A stretch of 64,000 bases of DNA from Buddleja alternifolia (taxonomy: Eukaryota > Streptophyta > Magnoliopsida > Lamiales > Scrophulariaceae). Every line of letters begins with the position of its first letter. Within the stretch, counting starts at the first letter, position 1. The notes beneath the pieces are model-generated. The model did not search any database and had not been told where the DNA came from. It was given only the letters and a program-made list of their open reading frames with translations. The translations under genes were made by a program, and so were the position numbers. Shown piece after piece: positions 1 through 11,303 of the stretch. The stretch is from assembly GCA_019426215.1 (NCBI GenBank), contig CM033404.1, positions 25,922,843 to 25,986,842 of the forward strand, in the 5' to 3' direction.

Positions 1-109
1 AGTCTCCTTCAAGACGACAAGCTTCCTGTGGGTGAAGCGCAAGCTCCCCCTAAGACATGAAACGCATACTGAAATCGAGATACCTCGTACACTTTGACAT
101 TTTGAGGTA

Positions 110-201
110 TCTGACCCCTAGGCATCCAACCTCACGGCATTCGACCCCGAGGCATCCGACCTCGCTGTGCTTGACCCTGAGGCGTCAGACCTCGAGGCAG
201 C
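110..201. repeat. Three-copy degenerate minisatellite (30-31 bp unit)
   Basis: Three successive units each contain GACC(C/-)(T/G)AGGC(A/G)TC(C/A)(A/G)ACCTC. They differ at several bases, so the duplication is old. They lie in the 3' untranslated interior of the gypsy element. Confidence 0.6.
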
Positions 202-280
202 TATGGGTGTTGGCTTAAGTCGACACCCACATTGCCTCAAAGTAACACTTAAAATATCCCCCTTTAAAGGGTGACTCGTT

Positions 281-285
281 AGACC
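281..285. repeat. Target-site duplication of copia-A, left copy
   Basis: AGACC abuts the TGTTGGG end of the left LTR. The same five bases follow the CCTAACA end of the right LTR at 10231-10235. Five-bp duplications are normal for copia integrase. Confidence 0.9.
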
Positions 286-1923
286 TGTTGGGAAAAATTG
301 ACCAAACGCAGCGGAAACGGAATTAATTTTTTTTTTTGGATTTTCCCTTGAAGGGTCAATCTCGGGGTTTAATCACACGTATGTATGATAGGGTAAAATC
401 ACATTACCCATTGTAGCGAAGTGGTTGATTGTTTCCACGAATTTGAATTCTTCAATTCTTCGCGATAAATCTTCGGCTGAATAAATCTTGATCCGAGCAA
501 TCCAAGTGTTCTGCCTCTACATCGTCTCGCCAGAAAAACTTGATGAAAAATCTTCCTCTTCCTTTGGTATGGTGACCAACGTCTAGGTAGAGTGAGGGAG
601 AGGGAATCTTTTTCTTGTGTGTTGTGTAATACAACTTATGACATAGGCTAATAATTAAGGTGAAATTTATGTCACTGAAGTTATTGTCTTGGACTCAAAC
701 TAAGCCCATTAAACCCCTTATGGCCGCCCCTCTTAGGTTTAGTATGCCACATGGTGTATTAATTTTTTGCTTAGTTTAATCTAATATTTAATTAATTAAC
801 TTAATCCAATTAATTAATAGATAACCCATTTAATTAATTATATTTTTCCAAGAAATATTATATTGATTAAATCATAAATAAAATAACTTATTTCTCCAAA
901 TAATTAATTCTATTTATTTAATTTTAAGTATTCAATACTTAAAATATTACCACAAGAAATATTCCTACTTTTTCATTAATTTTTCCTTTTTAAGCGTGAC
1001 TCTTTAAGTTAATCTATATTTGGCAATGGGAGGATTCCATTGAATATGGGTCCCACCTAGCCAGTCAAGTGGTCCATATTTTAACCCAAATAAGATGAAA
1101 ATGATTAGATCATTTATACCTTTCCATTTGTAAATACCGTGTGAATACAAACTCTTCGTTTCCTTATCCCGGTTAAGTAAGAGTCATGATTTTGGTCAAA
1201 CTCACTAAATTAATACTATGCTATATTTATAATAAGCTCAGATCAATGAATGCTTTGGCCAAAGACTTTAGGATCTAACTTACTTATAAATGCATAGGAT
1301 AATAACTCGTTCACTTACGAGAGAACGAATCCTTTCTTGGATATCAGCTAAGAATACTACTTGCCCATTAGGTTGCAATTCGAGGTTGACCCCACCAACG
1401 AGTTAATTGGGACTAACTACTCTAATGGTGAACCTAACGTCACAAGTATATCTTCAACTCAATTCCTCAAGTCTAAAGTTCAGACACACCTATTATAATT
1501 TAATCAATTCTGTCATTGACTGTCAAAGAGTGAAAACCCATGTGACAAAATCGATACGAGTCATGTCTGAGTGCCACTATCTCCATCAGTGCACCTATGA
1601 TATGAGTTCTTCACTACTTCCTAGTGATTGACGGGCACCTTTCTCGTCAAAACTCATATGATACAAATCTTCATGATTTCCAATGCCCAATTGAAAATCT
1701 TTGACTTGTAGACTATTTTAGTACACAAGTATCAGACTCTTCTAGTGCCTTAGAGAGTTAACTCTTGTGTTAATGGAGTTACAGATGATTACAATATATA
1801 AATGTCTATATGAATGTAAACAACTAAAATGCCTTTTATTGATCTATTTAATAAACAATTACAATTGATAATGTCCTATCATTCACTAATCCTCCAGTAG
1901 CATTTGAGGACATTAACCTAACA
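286..1923 (-). repeat. 3' LTR of copia-A
   Basis: 1638 bp, TGTTGGG...CCTAACA. It matches 7703-10230 throughout except for the MITE in the other copy. It contains the block shared by most copia LTRs in this window (about 1022-1080, GGCAATGGGAGGATTCC...). The short ORFs inside it are chance ORFs. Confidence 0.92.
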
Positions 1924-1940
1924 ATCTCCCACTTGTACTC
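1924..1940 (-). other. Polypurine tract of copia-A
   Basis: On the minus strand this reads GAGTACAAGTGGGAGAT directly before the 3' LTR. The same tract precedes the LTRs of copia-C (15602) and copia-E (59040). PPTs prime plus-strand DNA synthesis. The tract overlaps the last codons and stop of pol. Confidence 0.85.
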
Positions 1941-3430
1941 AATGCCAATCACTATAGTATCTAATACCCATCTTCTCAAGATGTCGATCCAGCACTGCCC
2001 GTGTCAAAGGCTTGATCAATGGGTCAGCGACGTTGTCAGCTGAATTTACTCTCTGAACAACTATTTTACCTCTTCCAACGATTTCCCTTATTATTTTATA
2101 TCTTCTCTCTATGTGCTTGGATTTGTTGCTTTGCTTGTGCAATAGCCCCGTTATTGTCACAATAAAGTGGCAATGGCAGCTCTACACTAGGGACTACTTG
2201 AAGTTCTCCAAGAAACTTCCTAATCCAAACACCCTCTTTAGCTCTAAAGCTGCTATGTATTCTGCTTCAGTGGTGGAATCAGCGACTGTGCATTGCTTGG
2301 AACTTTTTCAAGTCACCGCTCCACCATTGAGAGTGAATATAAACCCCAAAGTGGATTTCCGATCATCTACATCAGATTGAAAATCTGAGTCAGTGTATCC
2401 ATCCACTTTAAAATATCCATGCTTATACATTAGGACCGTATCCTTAGTTCTCTTCAGATACTTTAGGATATTTTTTACAGCAGTCCAATGTTCTCTTCCT
2501 GAGTTAGCCTGAAAATGACTTACCACGCTCACTGTGTAGGCAATGTCTGGCGTTGTACATAACATAGCGTACATCAGACTACGACTGCAGATGCATAAGG
2601 CACCGTACTCATTTTTTTTCTATCTTTCTCACGTTGAGGAGGCATAGACTTTGAAAGGTGCACCCCGTATCTCGTGGGCAAGAAACTTTTCTTAGAGTCT
2701 TCCATCCTAAATCTCTTTAGGACCTTCTCTAAGTAAAGTGCTTGGAAAAGTCCTATCTTTCTATTTGTTCTATCTCTGTAGATACGAATCCCTAGAATAT
2801 AGGTCGCCTCTCCTAAGTCTTTCATGGAGAATGTATTTGAAAGCAATGCTTTGATTGATGTGAGCATTCCTACATCATTTCCTATGAGTAGGATGTCATC
2901 CACATATAAGACAAGGAAAGTGATTTTACTCCCACTAACCTTCTTGTAAACATAGGGTTCATCTTCGTTCTTGACAAAGTCAAATCCCTTGACTGCTTCG
3001 TCAAAACGTAGATTCCAACTCCTAGAGGCTTACTTAAGTCCATAAATGGATCTCTGAAGTTTGCATACCTTATAGATATCAGACCCAGATGCAAAGCCTT
3101 TAGGCTGGTCCATATAGATATCCTCTTCAAGGAATCCATTTAGAAAAGCCGTCTTTACATCCATCTGCCATATCTCATAGTCTAAGTGTGCAGCTATTAC
3201 AAGCAGAATACGGATAGACTTGATCATTGCCACAGGTGAAAAGGTCTCTTGGTAGTCAATTCCTTCCTTTTGACTATAACCTTTTGCTACAAGCCTTGCC
3301 TTGTATGTGTCAATGTTTCCATCCAGGCCTATCTTCTTCTTGTAGATCCACTTGCACCCTATAGGTGCAATGCCATCAGGACGATCTACCAGAGTCCAGA
3401 CCTGGTAGGAATGCATCAAGTCTATCTCTG
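1939..3430 (-). pseudogene. Copia-A reverse transcriptase and RNase H (broken)
   Basis: Translated pieces give a copia RT followed by RNase H. The RT start keeps [23 protein letters not shown] and the [14 protein letters not shown] motif (about 3030-3419). The catalytic YVDD is readable at 2895-2906 in a frame broken just beside it. The RNase H part carries the TDSDFQSD motif, and the C-terminus ends in the ADNVADPL.KPL type tail at 1939. At least four frame changes separate the pieces at 2160-2308, 2574, 2890 and 3030-3139. Closest relatives in the window are copia-G and copia-E. Product if intact: the catalytic C-terminal half of Pol, acting in cytoplasmic virus-like particles. This copy is not expected to be active. 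Confidence 0.9.
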
Positions 3431-3517
3431 CCTACATAGCTTCTCACCACTTTGCAGAGCCTATGTCCATCATTGCTTGATCATAAGTAGAAGGGTCGTC
3501 TCCTTGGACTCCCACTC

Positions 3518-4980
3518 CTATAGTGTGGACACCCAGTTCCTCTTGTAGCAGATACCCATAGTACCTATCAGGTTGATGTGGTACTTTACCAGATCTTCAC
3601 AATGTTGGTTGTGTTTCTTCAGGTTCAGTGTGTGTTTCTTGAATAGTTGTCTCCCTAGGTGTTTCATCTTGTTCGTTAAGAGCAATTTTCCTACTTGCAC
3701 CACCTTCAATAATGAATTCATCTTACAGAAAGTGCGCTTGCAGTGCAACAATGATCCTTTGATCATCTTGCATGTAGAAAAAGTATCCCATGGAATTCTC
3801 GGGAAAAGCGACAAAACGTCCTTTAAGGGAACTAGCTTCCAATTTCTCTGCCTTAGTTTTCTTGATGTAGGCAGGGCATCCCCAAACCCTAATGTACTTA
3901 CGGTTTGGTTTCCTATTTCTCCATATCTCATATGGTGTCTTAGAAACGGATTTGGAAGGACATCTATTCAAGATATGAACAGTTGTAAGGAGTGTATGTC
4001 CTCACAAAGAAATGGGTAAGTTAGTGTAGCTGATCATAGATCGAACCATATCTAATAGTGTTTGATTTCTACGTTCTGCTACCCCGTTCAATTGTGGAGT
4101 TGTTGGTGGTGTAAGATGCAATATTATCCCATGTTCCTTTAGGAACTTATCAAACTCATCACTCATATATTCACCTCCACGATCCGATCGCAGTGATTTT
4201 ATATGATGACCAATTTGTTTTTCCACTAGGGCCTTGAATTCTTTGAACTTATCAAATGATTCAGACTTATACTTCATTAAGTACACCAGACCATACCTTG
4301 AATGGTCATCAATGAATGTAATGAAGTAGTGGAAACCACCACGAGCCACATCTCCAAATGGTCCACAAACGTCAGTGTGCACAAGTCCTAATACTTCAGT
4401 GACTCTTTCAAAAGTCTCGGTGAAGGGTGATCTAGTCATTTTTCCTTTGAGGCAAGATTCACAAGTCGGATAGGGATCCGATCCCAGTGGGTCGACTAAC
4501 CCATCTTTCTCCATCATGTGTATCTTTTTCTCTCCAACATGACCTAGTCTGAGATGCCAATTGAAGCTTAGGTTAGTACTTTGCCTACCACGCTTCTTTG
4601 AGATAACATTTGCAACACACTCATTTTTCATGTTTAAGTAATAGAGGCCATTGACTAAAGTAGCAGTGCCAACAATATTATTCTGAAATAAAATGCTGCA
4701 AGTACTGTCAATGAAATTAAAAACATAATCATTCCTAACCAAAACAGGAATTGAAATAATGTTTTTAAGCCTGTTGGGCAAAACCAAAATATCCTCTAAA
4801 TTTAAAACATGTCCAGATGATAAACATAAAGAAGTTGATCCAATGTGAGAAGTCGTGACACTCTGCCCGCTGCCAACACTGATCAACACCTCCCCATGCT
4901 CCAGCTTCCTACTTCGTTACAGATCCTAATTCATTACACAAATGTGAGCACTAGCTCCAGAATCAAGTATCCACGAAATG
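3518..4980 (-). pseudogene. Copia-A protease and integrase (broken)
   Basis: From the gag side: the protease active site is visible at 4938-4973 as WILDSGASAHIC, with Asp-Ser-Gly at 4956-4964. The long open stretch 4002-4889 contains the GAG-pre-integrase zinc-binding region (HLRLGH...CESCLKGK) and the integrase core, with HTDVCGPF, FIDDHSRYG and SDRGGEYMSDEFDKFL holding the D,D,E residues, then NGVAERRNQTLLDM. The integrase C-terminal part (NKCPSK-like, PYEIW, GCPAYIKKTKAEKLE) is at 3723-3971 in another frame. A frameshift near 3971-4002 and disruptions between protease and integrase make this a pseudogene. The integrase core is the best preserved part of this element. Confidence 0.9.
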
Positions 4981-5041
4981 GAGAAAATATTCATAGAACA
5001 ATTAGTTTCCAAAAAAAAAGTTCCATACCTGGTGTATTGCC

Positions 5042-5830
5042 TCAACTAAGACAGTCCCTTCTCCAGTGGCCTAGCTCACCAAATAAAAGACACCTACTCG
5101 ATTCTTTTAGCACTTCTTTAAGCTTCTTGTTCTTTCTTCCTATTTCTCTTCGAGCTTCGAGGGGTTCTTCCATTTTTCCCTTTCCTTTCCCATACTTGTA
5201 GACATCCAATGGTACATTTTGGGGATTGGAAATTGTATCCCCTTTTCTATTTCTTCTTATTTGTCTTTGAATGAGCTCGAGTTTGGTTGTGAGCCCCTCG
5301 ATGTCATTTATGTCAAAATTCATGACGAAGTAGTAAAATGAATTAGGAAGTGACTGTAGAATGAGGTCAACTTGAATGTGAAGATCCATTTAGTAATCTA
5401 AAGACTTTAACTTTTCAATTAATGTCATCATATTCAGTACATGTTCTCTCACATTCTCGTGTTCCCTCATCCTTGTTTTGAATAGTTCCTTCGATATCAT
5501 ATACCGAACATTTTTACCATTCTCTCCAAACATTGAGTCCAGATGGAGTAGTATGTCTCTTGCATTCTCCATCCTTTCATGTGAGCTTTGCAATTCACTA
5601 CACATTGAGATCAACATGTATCCTCTAGCTCAATGATTATCACAGACCCAGTTCATTTAGGAAATTTGAACCCTTTCATCTTCCCATATTGCCGGTACAG
5701 GAGGACGTTTGAAGCCTTTCAATCGACTCACTACTTAGGACCATCCTCAAGTTTGTGAGTCATTCTATGTAGTTTGGTCCAATCAAAGTATATCTTTTTA
5801 TGAAATCAGATAAGGGCTTTGGTGACATTT
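5042..5830 (-). pseudogene. Copia-A gag (broken)
   Basis: Two in-phase pieces (5390-5617 and 5042-5389) show a plant copia Gag: a UBN2-type core with SMCSELQSSHERMENA and the MMTLIEKLKSL / DLHIQVDLILQSLP segment, then a basic region and one zinc knuckle at 5051-5092. The knuckle reads CLLFGELGHWRRDC, so the second cysteine of the CX2CX4HX4C pattern is Phe. RNA binding by the knuckle should be impaired. The N-terminus near 5825 is degraded, with LIGPNY...WL still readable, and the exact start is uncertain. Confidence 0.85.
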
Positions 5831-7684
5831 GAGAGAGATAGTAAGAAATAACTGCATAAAAGTAAAAAGATTAATTAGATTCTAATGTAATTGTTGTTCC
5901 AAGTTTAAATTAAGGACTCTTAAAATAAACTTGGGTCCCACTACATTTTTTGAAAATCCACTCTCCCACTGTGGAATTCGGAAGTCATCGTTGGAAGGCT
6001 TCGTAGTGGTGATTGATTTCTTTAACTAGATTAATAGGTTGCAACCTTTTGCTGGTATTTGGCTTAATCAATCTATTAAAGTGATGTCCAACATCAACCC
6101 ATCAAATGGATGATTCAATCCCTTTGTCCATTATTCATCAAATCTCAACCTTTTAACGATCATATTGATTTATGAATAATCTAAGTTCAACCCACTGACA
6201 ATCTATTAGCCTAACAATTGAATTTCTCCTTACAACCTTTTGCTGGTATTTGGGGTGAAATTTGTTTTCGACCAATGGCATTTCATGCACTTAGGAAAAA
6301 TTTAAAATATATTTCAATATATAATTCTCCCATTGCTTAGGGATAATTTATATATTAAATATCATTTTAATTTCTCATAAGTTCAGTGAAGGATAGGATA
6401 CCTAGTACCCTTTACTAACTTAATATTTTTCAAGTCGGAGGATTTAAATTATTTATTAGGTCTCACTTTGCAAATTAACCCATTTCATATCATGTATATA
6501 AACATGGATTAAAATAAATAATTGGCAATCCTAGAAAGCTAACAACACATGATTCATGGACTATATTCCCTAGATTGAAACAAGTCAATGTTTCTATCAA
6601 AAAATAAAAAAGAAACTATACTAAAGCTTCCAAAGCTCCTTCTTGAATCTCCTTGGCTCTACCTTAATTTCTCCATTGGGCATATTCTATTTCTAACTAT
6701 TACATTTCAGTATATTTCACTTACACAAAATTTATCTAGAAAGAAAATAAAAAATAGGCTCAAAATGCCCTTTACAACCCATCAAAAAGAAATACAAATT
6801 AAAAACGAGCCTAAGTCTATGAATCGAGTCTCCCATCACATAATATGTCAAACATGATATCCACATCACATAATACACTAAAAACATATATGTTAATTTC
6901 TAATTAAATTCTAAATTTAATCATTGTTATTCATGTTCTCGAGGATATTAAATTTATTTGCCTCCAATTGAAAGTTCAATTTTAATGAACTACTATTAAT
7001 CTTTTATCAAAATCCAATTTTAATCAAAATTAATCATTAAGCCCGTAAAATTAATTTTACAATGGAATAAATCCAATTTAATTCAAAGTCTAACTTTAAT
7101 TAACGTTAGATTATTTGGAAAATAAAATTAACCTTATCAAATAATTAATACTATTTATTTTGCATTAAAATCTAATTTTAACCAAAACTAAATAATATAT
7201 ATATATTTAAAAATTGACATGGGTCGACCCATCGGTGACCTGGGTCAGGTCAGCCCAAACCCGTGTGTTAAAAACATACGGGTGGGGTCGCGCCATGTGG
7301 TCCAATCGCCCGGCAGCCCAGCTGCCGGGTAATTGGGCTCGCGCTGCCAAGTTTTCTGCAAGATGGGCCGCGCTATGTAGCCCGTCTTTCTCGGTAGCAG
7401 GCTGCCAAGAAAGATGAGTGAGCCCATCTCGGATGTGTACGCGCCGGCGAATCGCCACCCTCCGGCGACGGAAAACCTGCTGGAATTTTAGGGTTTTGAT
7501 TTTCCATCACATAATTTACATGAAATCCAATTTACATAAAATTCTAACGAACGAAAAATAAACATAATCCTCAAGAACACAAACAACGTGAAATCCACAT
7601 ATCTAATCATGCATCAATAAAAAACTATAAAATATGCTTCTTCAACACATAATTACACATAATTTACATATGCCGAACCCCGCG
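5831..7684 (-). other. Copia-A 5' leader between PBS and gag
   Basis: About 1.85 kb of AT-rich non-coding sequence. Two copies of a motif GCAACCTTTTGCTGGTATTTGG-like lie at 6041-6062 and 6231-6253, 190 bp apart. A GC-rich island with inverted repeats occupies about 7216-7478. ORFs in it (for example at 6588 and 7207) resemble nothing and lie on either strand, so I do not call them genes. Confidence 0.7.
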
Positions 7685-7702
7685 ATTTGGCTATGATACC
7701 AC
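7685..7702 (-). other. Primer binding site of copia-A (initiator Met tRNA type)
   Basis: On the minus strand this reads GTGGTATCATAGCCAA, beginning beside the 5' LTR. It matches the common plant copia PBS TGGTATCAGAGCC, complementary to the 3' end of initiator methionine tRNA, with one mismatch. Confidence 0.9.
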
Positions 7703-8082
7703 TGTTGGGGAAAATTGACCAAACGCAGCGGAAATGGAATTTAAACTTTTTTTTTGGATTTTCCCTTCGCAGGGTCAATCTCGGGGTTTAATCACATGTA
7801 TGTATGATAGCGTAAAATCACATTACCCGCTGTAGCGAAGTAGTTGATTATTTCCACGAATTTGAATTCTTCAATTCTTCGCGATAAATCTCCGACTGAA
7901 TAAATCTTGATTCGAGCAGTTCAAGTGTTCTGCCTCTAAATCGTCTCGCCAGAAAAACTTGATGAAAAATCTTTCTCCTCTTTTGGTATGGTGACCGACG
8001 GCTAGGTAGAGTGAGGGAGAGGAAATCTTTTTCTTGTGTGTTGTGTGATGCAACTTATGACCTAGGCTAATAATTAAGGTGA

Positions 8083-8090
8083 TATTTATA
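8083..8090 (-). promoter_or_regulatory. TATA box of the copia-A 5' LTR
   Basis: Minus strand TATAAATA. Equivalent TATA boxes lie at a similar distance (about 350-415 bp) below the shared U3 block in LTR-C, LTR-D and LTR-G. Confidence 0.6.
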
Positions 8091-8102
8091 TCACTTAAGA
8101 TA

Positions 8103-8976
8103 GGGAAATGATATTGGAGCTCCACAAATTACTATAGGAGCTCCACTTTTCTTTCTCTCTCCAGGCAAATGACAATAGTACCCATTTATTAACAAAATAC
8201 CCAATTGCTAACAAATTAAAAAGTAAATATTCCTTTAATATTAATAATCAATTCATTTTTCGCAATAATTTATCCAAATAATTGCATGAAGAATGCATTA
8301 TTGGACAATACGTACATGTACGCAAGCACAAAACGACCAGTTTAAGAACAGAAAAGAATTATGTAAAGAACAATTTTTTTTATTATTATTTTGACATTTT
8401 AAATATAAAATATATTTATATAATTTGTCTCTTTATATACAACTGAAGAAATTATTAGCTACTTCTAACATTATCATCATCATCACGACTATTATTATTA
8501 TGATTACTACTACTACTACATTTTTTTTTATAGGGATTAGGTATATTTGGCCTGTACTTATTTGTAACTAAATCTTGATTTACTACAATGACAAACTACA
8601 TAAAATTAACGGTTTGGTTTTTAATATACGGTAAAAATGAAATAATTTTCATTTGAAGTTCGATGTTTTGTCATTTCTAATTTGACATATGTTACCGGTT
8701 ACTATGTTATATTATTGTTGATGGTCTAAAGTTTTCATTGGTATCGCATCTCATATAAATATTTAAAATTATTCAATTTTAAAATTTATATTTATTATTT
8801 GATATGTAATAAAATAGTCAAGTATAATAACTTGTTTGATTACATAAAAATAATTTTGGAATTTAATTTTGAAGTTTATAATGTTTTTATATTCGATGGG
8901 TATTGTTGGCATATTTTAGTAATAAAATAGACTTGGAGCTCCTATAGTAACTTGTGGAGTGCCAATATCATTCCCC
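8103..8976. mobile_element. Non-autonomous Mutator-like element (MITE), 874 bp
   Basis: The ends are inverted repeats of about 43 bp starting GGGAAATGATATTGG (left) and GGGGAATGATATTGG (right, reversed), with the inner block ACTATAGGAGCTCCA shared. The element is bounded by a perfect 9-bp duplication CTTAAGATA (8094-8102 and 8977-8985). A 9-bp duplication with G-rich long TIRs is typical of MULEs. There is no ORF, and the interior is AT-rich. It is absent from the sister LTR at 286-1923, which proves insertion after copia-A integrated. Confidence 0.93.
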
Positions 8977-10235
8977 CTTAAGATATTGCCTTGGACTCAA
9001 ACTATGCCCATTAAACCCCTTATGGCCGCCCCTCTTAGGTTTAGTATGCCACATGGTGTATTAATTTTGTGCTTAGTTTAATCTAATATTTACTTAATTA
9101 ACTTAATCCAATTAATTATTAAATAATAGATAACCCATTTAATTAATTATATTTCTCCAAGAAATATTATATTAATTAAATCATAAATAAATTAACTTAT
9201 TTCTCCAAATAATTAATTCATTTATTTAATTTTAAGTATCCAATACTTAAAATATTACCACCACAAGAAATATTCCTACTTTTTCATTAATTTTTTATTT
9301 TTAAGCATGACTCTTTATGTTCATCTATATTTGACAATGGGAGGATTCCATTGAATATGGGTCTCATCTAGCCAGTCAAGTTGCCATATTTTAACCCAAA
9401 TAAGATGAAAATGATTAGATCATTTATACATTTCCATTTGTAAATACCATGTGAATGCAAATTCTTCGTTTATTTATCCCGGTTAATTGAGTCATGGTTT
9501 TGGTCAAACTCACTAACTTAACACTATGATATATTTATAATAAGCTCAGATCAATGAATGTTTTGGTCAAAGACTTTGAGATCTAACTTACTTATAAATG
9601 AATAGGATAATTCCACGTTCACTTACAAGGGAACGAATCCTTTCTTGGATATCAGTTAAGAATACTACTTGCCCATTAGATTGCAATTCGAGGTTAACCC
9701 CATCAATGGGTGAATTGGGCCTAACTACTCTAATGACGGATCTAACGTCACAAGTATATCTTCAACTCGATTCCTCAAGTGTAAAGTTCAGACACACCTA
9801 TTACAATTTAATCAATTCTGTCATTGACTGTCAAAGAATGAAAACCCATATGACAGAATCGATGCGAGTCATGTCTGAGTGCCACTATCTCCATCAGTGC
9901 ACCTATGATATGAGTTCTTCATTACTTACTAATGATTGAAGGTCACCTTTCTCGTCAAAACTCATATCATACAAGTCTTCATGGTTTCCAATGCCCAACT
10001 AAAAATATTTGACTTGCAGACTATTTCAGTACACAAGTATCAGACTCTTGTAGTGCCTTAGAGAGTTAACTCTTGTATTCATAGACTTATAGATGATTAC
10101 AATATATAAATGCCAATATGAATGTAAATAACTAAAATGCCTTTTATTGATCTATTTAATAAACAATACAATTGATAATGTCCTATCATTCACTAATCCT
10201 CCAGTGGCATTTGAGGACATTATCCTAACAAGACC

Positions 10236-10314
10236 CTCCAAGGCGACCAAGTTTGCCATGCATAGTCATACTCTCGAGTATCCAATAAGGCACACCCGGG
10301 AGTGGGGGGCATTA
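10236..10314 (+). mobile_element. Gypsy 3' interior, right piece, with polypurine tract
   Basis: Continues the sequence broken at 285. It ends in a purine-rich tract GGGAGTGGGGGG (10299-10310) placed just before the LTR start. That is where the PPT of a plus-strand retrotransposon should be. Confidence 0.55.
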
Positions 10315-10808
10315 TGATGTGCGCCAAAAATGTCTAAGGGCACTATGGTAATTAATTGACACCCGGCTCGAGTCAGGGCGTCACCTGTGGGTATAAATCC
10401 GCGGTTAACATACTAGTCAAGCCCAAAAGGGCTGACGACCCATTAAAAGTACCTGGGCTAGTTTATTAGTCTAAGGGTTATATTATTAAGCCTGATGACC
10501 TGCTGTTAAAGCTAAGTCCACGACCCATAGCCCACTACCAGCTCCCTAAAAATACCTTGGACGAGTTGGGAAAGGCTCATTATCTACTCTCCTAGTAAAA
10601 ATTCACTGGCTATTCAGAGTAAAACCACAAAAGAACTACGAACTGACTTGATCCCACATACATTGGGTAAGTAGGCAACTCAACACATCCGAATACAGTC
10701 TATACATTAACCAACCCCTAACCTAGTTTGTTGTGCGTTGGATCGGTTTGACTACCCCACGTGGTCAATCACGTGATACTCACTGTCTGACGATTTATAT
10801 CATCATCA
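10315..10808 (+). repeat. 3' LTR of the Ty3/gypsy element
   Basis: Begins TGATGTGCGCC right after the polypurine tract and can be closed at ...TATCATCA (10808), 494 bp. It holds a TATA-like TATAAA at 10392-10397. The right limit is inferred from the TG...CA rule, and no target duplication can be checked because the left end lies outside the window. Confidence 0.55.
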
Positions 10809-11296
10809 CTGTGCAAAATAAATTTTTTCTAGAATTTTTCTTTGAAATAGAGATTGTCTCGTGAAATGGAGATAAGCTCCAAAAACAAATGCAGAGACTT
10901 GGGTCCAGTTATCTGAAAAATATTTAAGAATCCAACCACCAAACACACCTTATGAGAAAAATCCGTCTACGAGATGTATTTTTGTGAAAATATTTCACAA
11001 CTACTCCTCTCCTCCTTTTGGGGGGTACATGTGTATTTTTCCATAAACATGGGTTGGTTTTCATTGAGTAATTTACAAATATAGCATTTATAAGTGCATT
11101 GAATTGATTAAATAAGAAAAGGACAATTTTTTAAGTACACGTGTCATACCGAAGCCACCAGGCAGACCAAAATTTGAACTTTAAGCCCCTCACGCATTAT
11201 AAAATTAAAGAGTATAGATTGATCTATCATGATTGGATTGCATCATCTCAAATCACCTTTGATATGTTATACGTATAATTATGAATGATGCAGTAG
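10809..11296. other. Unassigned spacer
   Basis: No ORF, structural RNA or recognisable repeat. AT-rich and probably old flanking DNA between the gypsy LTR and the next MITE. Confidence 0.4.
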
Positions 11297-11303
11297 AAAT
11301 TAT

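Larger units (their letters stand above)
1..285 (+). mobile_element. 3' internal end of a Ty3/gypsy element, left piece
   Basis: No ORF is recognisable here. The stretch is continued after copia-A at 10236, where a purine-rich tract and an LTR follow, so it reads as the 3' untranslated interior of a plus-strand gypsy element split by copia-A. Positions about 110-201 hold three degenerate copies of a 30-31 bp unit with the core GACCCCGAGGCATCCGACCTC. The assignment rests on the continuity of both sides across the AGACC target duplication, not on coding sequence. Confidence 0.5.
286..10230 (-). mobile_element. Copia-A: complete Ty1/copia retrotransposon
   Basis: Read on the minus strand the order is 5' LTR (7703-10230), PBS (7685-7702), leader, gag, protease, integrase, RT-RNase H, PPT and 3' LTR (286-1923). 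This is the standard copia order. Both LTRs end in TGTTGGG/CCTAACA on the plus strand and the whole is flanked by AGACC. After removing the MITE and its duplication from the 5' LTR, the two LTRs have nearly the same length (1638 and about 1645 bp). All coding domains are recognisable but carry frameshifts and stops, so the copy is not autonomous. Confidence 0.93.
7703..10230 (-). repeat. 5' LTR of copia-A, with an inserted MITE
   Basis: TGTTGGGG...CCTAACA, 2528 bp. It equals the 3' LTR plus the 874-bp element at 8103-8976 and one 9-bp duplication. The MITE lies within about 12 bp of the TATA box at 8083-8090, on the upstream side for minus-strand transcription. It therefore separates the core promoter from the rest of U3. 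Confidence 0.92.

Noticed and set aside
1407..1631. ORF repeated at 9598-9939 with similar protein
   Set aside because: The similarity is explained by the two LTRs of copia-A being copies. No coding function is indicated.
7207..7458. Overlapping ORFs of 60-83 codons on both strands
   Set aside because: They lie in the GC-rich island of the copia-A leader, open on both strands because of base composition. No similarity or start context supports them.
7685..7702. Possible tRNA gene fragment
   Set aside because: Only the primer-binding complement of tRNA 3' ends is present, beside each LTR. No cloverleaf can be formed.
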